A DNA stretch of 64,000 nt. It comes from Viscum album (taxonomy: Eukaryota > Streptophyta > Magnoliopsida > Santalales > Viscaceae). Positions within the stretch are counted from its first letter, which is position 1, and each line of letters opens with the position of its first letter. Location: NCBI GenBank assembly GCA_963277665.1, contig OY728153.1:275626250-275690249 (forward strand), given 5' to 3'. Both the position numbers and the translations under genes were made by a program. The notes beneath the pieces were generated by a model. The model searched no databases. It was not told the origin of the DNA and saw only the letters and a list, made by a program, of their open reading frames with translations. Shown piece after piece: positions 59,291 through 64,000 of the stretch.

Positions 59291-61532
59291 AAATTTAAGA
59301 GTGGATTACTAGTACTTTCATTGATTACAAATTATGTGAGATATAATAAATTAATTATTTTTATTAAATCTCCCACTATTTTATCAAGTACCAATATCCC
59401 TCACCATTGAACTCGAAATGTATAGTTTCTAGAACATTATAGTGGAAAAGATCCATATTCACCTTCACATAATCCCAATAAGGGTTGGTCAAGATACTTG
59501 AAGGTATTTAGATAGGAAAGTCTTTTCCAACTGTAGGCTTGAAGATCATTGATCCATTAAGTGAACTCCGCAATCCTGAAATCCTGAGTTGGATTTCCTC
59601 AAAACATTCATCCAAATTGCATCAAGTCTAGAAATGGCTACCCATATTGATGAAAAATGGTTAAGTAAACCCAAAATTTTCATAAGAAATCCCATAATAA
59701 AAGTAAGCGTCCCAACAAGGGTTGGTCAAATACTTAGTTCTATTGGTTTCATTCCTAATAAAGTATTGGAAGGAAAAATATAACTTAATATTTATTTGAA
59801 TGATTTTAATTTATTATGCATAAAATTTATCTTGTTTTATCCTTTACATGTCTTGTTAATATTACATGGGTTTTACTTAATTAATTAACCTTGTTGGATA
59901 AAAAATTTATGCATAATCCATTTATTTAAATTATGTCTTTTCACATTAATTTATTTTTTTATGTGATTGTAGTATTGAATACATAAAATAAATAATTCAT
60001 AGACATAAATAAACAATGTAAATGAAATAATCATGAGCTTATCTAATGGTTGATTTAATGAGCGGCCATTAAATCAACCTATGACCTAGGGGGATAAATC
60101 TATTTTCCAGTATTGGAATGAGTTACAACATTCCACCTGTGCACCTGTGTATCACTGAGTTGGAATCATCATGGTTCTGTCTTGAACCACCTCCACACAC
60201 CTTGGGATGCTCCATTAATTACTAGTATTTATTACTCACATGAAGGTGATGGGATCCAAAGGATTGGTTAAAGGGGATTACGTAAATATCCTTGGACATG
60301 TAGGTCCTCTATAATAATGAAGTGGGGGATGACACACATTTCATAATTTAATTTAATATTAAATAATTCCAAACCCATGTAATAAATTAAATAAATAAAA
60401 ACACATACATAGGTCTTGTTCAAGATCATGATCTGTCATACATGCAATGAATATGAAAAAGTAACTGGCTAGTATCCATTTCTTTATTCATTATTTATTA
60501 TTATGATTATCATGCTTACATTAATTAATTAACGAATTAATGAATTCCCATTCATCTTATTGATCATCTGAACTTAATTATATATACCCATTATTTATGC
60601 ATTCATGGAAAATAAACGACAAAATCAATAATGACATATTTATTAAAATAAATTATTTGATAATTTAAAATTATTTAAAACCATTATTAAATTATCAAAC
60701 ACACATTAGCGAGAAAATCAATAAAATAAGGTTTTAATACTATAATTTTCAATTTAATATAATTTTTAATTTTGTCTATTAATGGGAGACTACATGACAT
60801 GTATAGACCGACTATATGCAATGTATCTTAGTTTCCATGTATCCGGGGTACATTCTTGGTTCTATGAAATGTAACTTAGCTGAACTACATAGTGTGTGCA
60901 TACCAGCTACACGTTGTGTGTTACTCTTTACATGTGTTTGGGATGCACACCAAGGTCTTCAACATGTGATTAAAATGTAATAATTGATAAACCACATGTT
61001 GTGTACATTGCATACACATCATGTATATCATAAATTCTCTAGGTTATCAGTCTTACATGGTTTGACTGTGTATAATGACCACATGAATTGCATGATTTAT
61101 GACACTAACCCATGTAGACTACACAACTTGTACACGGATATAGGCCGTGTAATTTGACAACCCGTGTGCCAACTTAGCCCAGTCTACATGTAGTGTGCAA
61201 AATATGCTCTGTGTGTATTAACTGCATAGTGTTCTATGTATCCCTTGACACATCTAGATTCAGTGCACTAGGGTGAATGATGTGTACTTCAGAGTACACA
61301 CCATGTAACCTTGTCTTACCGGCCAAAAATTTGGCAGTTTTTGATGGAATCTATGATCGTTGTTCATATGTTATTAGACCTTCAAGAAAATAAAACACTA
61401 TGAAAACATGATTAATATATCTAAACATGTTAATTCAAATCAAATTAAAGAACAAATAACATGGAATGAAAATTTAACCACAACTAATAATAAATCAACA
61501 ATAAAATAAATAATTATAAATTTAAATGTGAT
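59291..61532 (-). mobile_element. C2 leader (about 2.2 kb), non-coding, with repeat-rich part
   Basis: The part at 59340-59800 matches 1-445 and 7336-7447 of C1. No gene found; a 64-codon + strand open frame at 59589-59783 is antisense to the leader and has no domain. The segment 60780-61320 is dense in CATGTAG/TGTGTAC-type words. Confidence 0.7.
60780..61320. repeat. Degenerate array of ACATG / TGTGTA words in C2 leader
   Basis: Words such as CTACATGTAGTGTGC, ACACATCATGTATA, CACATGTTGTGTACA and ACACACCATGTAACC recur every 15-40 bases on both strands. The irregular array contains many short imperfect palindromes. Confidence 0.6.
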
Positions 61533-61545
61533 TGCTCTGATACCA
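61533..61545 (-). promoter_or_regulatory. Primer-binding site of C2 (tRNA-iMet)
   Basis: The minus strand reads TGGTATCAGAGCA, a perfect match to the plant initiator tRNA-Met site, two bases after the 5' LTR end. Confidence 0.93.
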
Positions 61546-61547
61546 CT

Positions 61548-63231
61548 TGAAGGTTGTGAGCACAGTGGAAGCATGCATAGGGTGAAGGGATAATTAGAAT
61601 TTCATTAAAATTCAATTTACTAGAACCCTAATATAGGATATTTTATGATAAGTTTATAATTAATTTATTTAGATTAGAATAAAGCGATTACCTCGTCTTA
61701 GGTTTCTTTCCTCACAACCGATGTTGATCATCCGAAAAGACAATTTCATACTTCATTCATTCATTTTTTGAGGATCCAAGGGTAGAATCCCTCTAGAGGT
61801 GATCCATACTTTCTCCTAATGATCTCTGAGCAATTCCACTTGAACACTGGGTTTTATCATGATGAATAAAATGCCTTGCATTGTTAATTCTTGATCATTC
61901 ATTCTTCAGTCTTGAAGAAATCTCTCTTTCACTATTGTTCCTGAGAGGGAGAGAGATATAGGAGTCGAAAGATAATTTTTTGTGTGAAAAAATTATATCT
62001 TTTCTTATTTCTTACACAATAACAATAATGGTCTTTTTATATAGGTATAACTTAGGTTAGAATATTTATTAATTTCATTTAGGCTCTTAAACAATATTAA
62101 AACATTTAATAAAACCCATTCCAAAAAATAATAATATAATTATTATTTTTCAGTGTGTATCATCTTGTGCAAATGATAAATAATTTTTTTTTTCTGGCTT
62201 GTAAATAATTATTTATCACCAGATGTGGTCTTGGTCCATTAAAACTCCTCAGTATTTATTTAATACTCAAATAAATATTTTATTCATAAAAAAATATTTC
62301 ATTCACATATTTCTGAATAAATTTTTATTAAATATTCAATAAAATAAATAAATATATTTTTATTCACATGCTGATGAATACATATTTATTTAATTTATAT
62401 GATCAATATAACTTGAATAAAATTATTCCTCTGTCTTGAGAATAATATTTATTCCATTAATGAAATTAAAATATAATTTAATCAAGATCAATAAAAAAAC
62501 TTAGTGTGTGGCCCTTTAGGATTCTTTATCATTGGAATTAGGAGGTATTGCCAAAAGTCCAAGAGTACTATCTAGAAACAATTCAAGGAACCCAAGATAA
62601 GGAACTTTATGTTGAAAAATCGACAACCACATATGAATGACCGATATGAAATATAGTCCCTTTTTTCACAATATCTCAACAAGAAGGTTCCACGGTGGTG
62701 TCATCAACCTATATGCTTGATACATTTTTTTTAAATATCTGAAATAAAAACTTCAATACACCATGACCATGGAATTTAGGAAAAAGTTATATTCCAATAA
62801 AAGGGTTAAGATATAAACTCCCATAAATATGGAAGGGAAAAATACTTCCTTGAATTATCCATTAATGACATGTTAATCATGATTCACCCAACATACCCTA
62901 CTTCCCACCAAAATATGGCATGATAATTTTTGTTAGTAAATCTAAGTGCATGAGTCATGACATGAACCAATAATAATCTTAAATTCTAAGGGCCATTACA
63001 CATGCTCACAGATAGGAATATCTGATGGCACCAAAATATGATAAATTCCTACTAGAGGGTCTATTATCATAATCTCCCATCTTGGAGATTACTAAGTGCG
63101 AACTTCATGAGAAGAAGCCTCATCTTCTTATGAGTACTTGCACCTGACAGTATATATACTACATTTCCCATCATAGTATGTTATCAAACCATAGAACTAT
63201 ATTAAGAATATTTGAATAACACTTCAAGGTT
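61548..63231 (-). repeat. C2 5' LTR, outer ~180 bp missing
   Basis: Starts (+ strand) TGAAGGTTGTGAGC and follows 22393-24073 to 'cttcaaggtt' at 63231. The last ~180 bp found in the other LTR (24074-24254) are replaced by unrelated sequence. A TATA box (TATATAAAAAGACC on the minus strand) is at about 62033-62043. Confidence 0.83.
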
Positions 63232-63232
63232 A

Positions 63233-64000
63233 TGTCAAATAAATGACATATTTTAAAGTTATTTTTATTTTAATTTACATTCTTGCTTTGTTTTGGGGGT
63301 TTTCCATGCATTTTTGAAGGAAATGGAAGTGTTTTCAAAATTTGGGCCAACCTGAGAGCCCATTTCCAGTTTTGAAAATAAATTTTGTTTCTTTAATAAA
63401 TCCTTCATTTTTCAACATTTTTCACCAATTAAACTTCCAAAATGACCTTCATTTAACTATTAAAAACACCAAAGAAATTTGGGCCCCTTAAAAATTCATT
63501 AGCATCTTGGATTTGGGTGATAAAAATAGGTATTGGGCCAACCCGAAGGCACATTTCCAGTTTTAAAAGTTATTTTTAATTCATTCATAAAATATTCATT
63601 TCTATCATTTTTCAGTGATTCCACCTCTCACCTACTCCCACTTTACCTATCCGCACCCCCAGATTTGTTTCCCACTCTTTGGATATCGTATCAGGCGAGA
63701 ATTAGGGCTGAACTTGTTAGGTTGCTAAAATCGTCCAGATTTCTCAAGTAAGTGACTATCCTTCTAAGTTCCTTCCTTTTCCTTAAGCTTTCTCCTTTTT
63801 TTATTGAATCCCAAAATGTCCAGAAGATAGGGATTCGTACCTAGGGTTTCATTTTGAGTTTCTTGGTCCAATCCTCTGGTCTTAGGTTTGATCTCACTCC
63901 CTTGTGGTGTAGTGGTGGTGTGGTTGAAGTTCCGCACTAGGATTTGTGGTTGTTGACTCTTTTGGTAGGTGATTCCATTGTGCATGAAATTTTTGTGACT
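63233..64000. mobile_element. H: start of another repeat element, probably an LTR, running off the right edge
   Basis: Similarity to the C2 LTR stops at 63231, and 63233 begins TGTCAAATAAATGACA, a TG start compatible with an LTR. Two copies of a ~95-bp segment ('gggccaacc' ... 'catttccagtttt' ... 'catttttca') lie at about 63344-63440 and 63527-63620. Near 63745 TCAAGTAAGTGACT resembles a splice donor in LTR leaders. No coding domain recognised. Confidence 0.4.

Larger units (their letters stand above)
22393..63231 (-). mobile_element. C2: Ty1/copia retrotransposon (minus), split by element D
   Basis: The 3' half (22393-27028: 3' LTR, RNase H, RT, integrase) and the 5' half (58140-63231: protease, gag, leader, primer site, 5' LTR) are on the same strand and complementary in content. 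The break falls at the same point of the C1 sequence (about 8590-8600): the text around 'ataatgatagaatttgttat' in C1 is found half at 58140-58160 and half at 27015-27030 (reverse complement). They are therefore one element opened by D. The target duplication is not clean (ACAAA against AAATA), consistent with age. The outer end of its 5' LTR is missing about 180 bp, replaced from 63232 on. Confidence 0.88.

Noticed and set aside
58140..63231. A third, separate truncated copia element
   Set aside because: Its break point continues exactly in the 22393-27028 copy when compared with C1, so both are one element.

Overview
The window is AT-rich nuclear DNA of a flowering-plant type. I found no host protein gene, rRNA or tRNA. 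Almost everything that can be classified is transposable element: Ty1/copia and Ty3/gypsy LTR retrotransposons with plant-style primer sites (tRNA-iMet and tRNA-Asp), a decayed CACTA DNA transposon with a TNP2-like transposase, and an L1-type LINE carrying an RNase H domain. The species cannot be named from the sequence.

Left block (1-13225): a decayed copia element on the + strand, called C1 here. Its 5' LTR lies off the left edge. Its leader (1-445) continues at 7331, because element A (446-7330) has jumped in with a perfect 5-bp target duplication GAGAC. Element A is odd: two ~3.3-kb LTRs surround an interior of only 209 bp, holding little more than a primer site and a polypurine tract. 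C1 gag-pol remnants run 7448-11338 and its 3' LTR is 11359-13225.

Middle block (13226-22392): an AT-rich spacer, then a CACTA-like 5' end with sub-terminal hairpins (14039-14220), a 5'-truncated LINE on the minus strand (about 15520-17995), a broken CACTA transposase (about 18170-19020), unclassified AT-rich repeat DNA (19021-21747), and a fragment of a gypsy-like LTR (21748-22392).

Right block (22393-63231): one four-level nest. A second copia copy, C2 (minus strand), has its 3' half at 22393-27028 and its 5' half at 58140-63231. It is split by gypsy element D (minus, 27029-58139). D is hit twice: in its integrase by a solo LTR, G (29903-32897, TSD AACGC), and in its reverse transcriptase by an Athila/Tat-like element E (plus, 34522-53226). 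E is in turn split by F (minus, 38020-50604, TSD CTTGT), a complete Tekay/Del-type chromovirus. F has one open 1488-residue gag-pol frame and LTRs that differ at only about 13 sites, so it is the youngest insertion and the only one that looks able to move. From 63233 to the right edge another element appears to begin inside the C2 LTR.

The genes do not form a host pathway. The only intact coding unit is F's polyprotein (gag, protease, RT, RNase H, integrase, chromodomain). The nesting gives a relative order of insertion: C2 before D, D before E and G, E before F; separately, C1 before A. Boundaries given to the base were read from terminal TG...CA, target duplications, primer sites or homology between copies. 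Boundaries marked 'about' are estimates.
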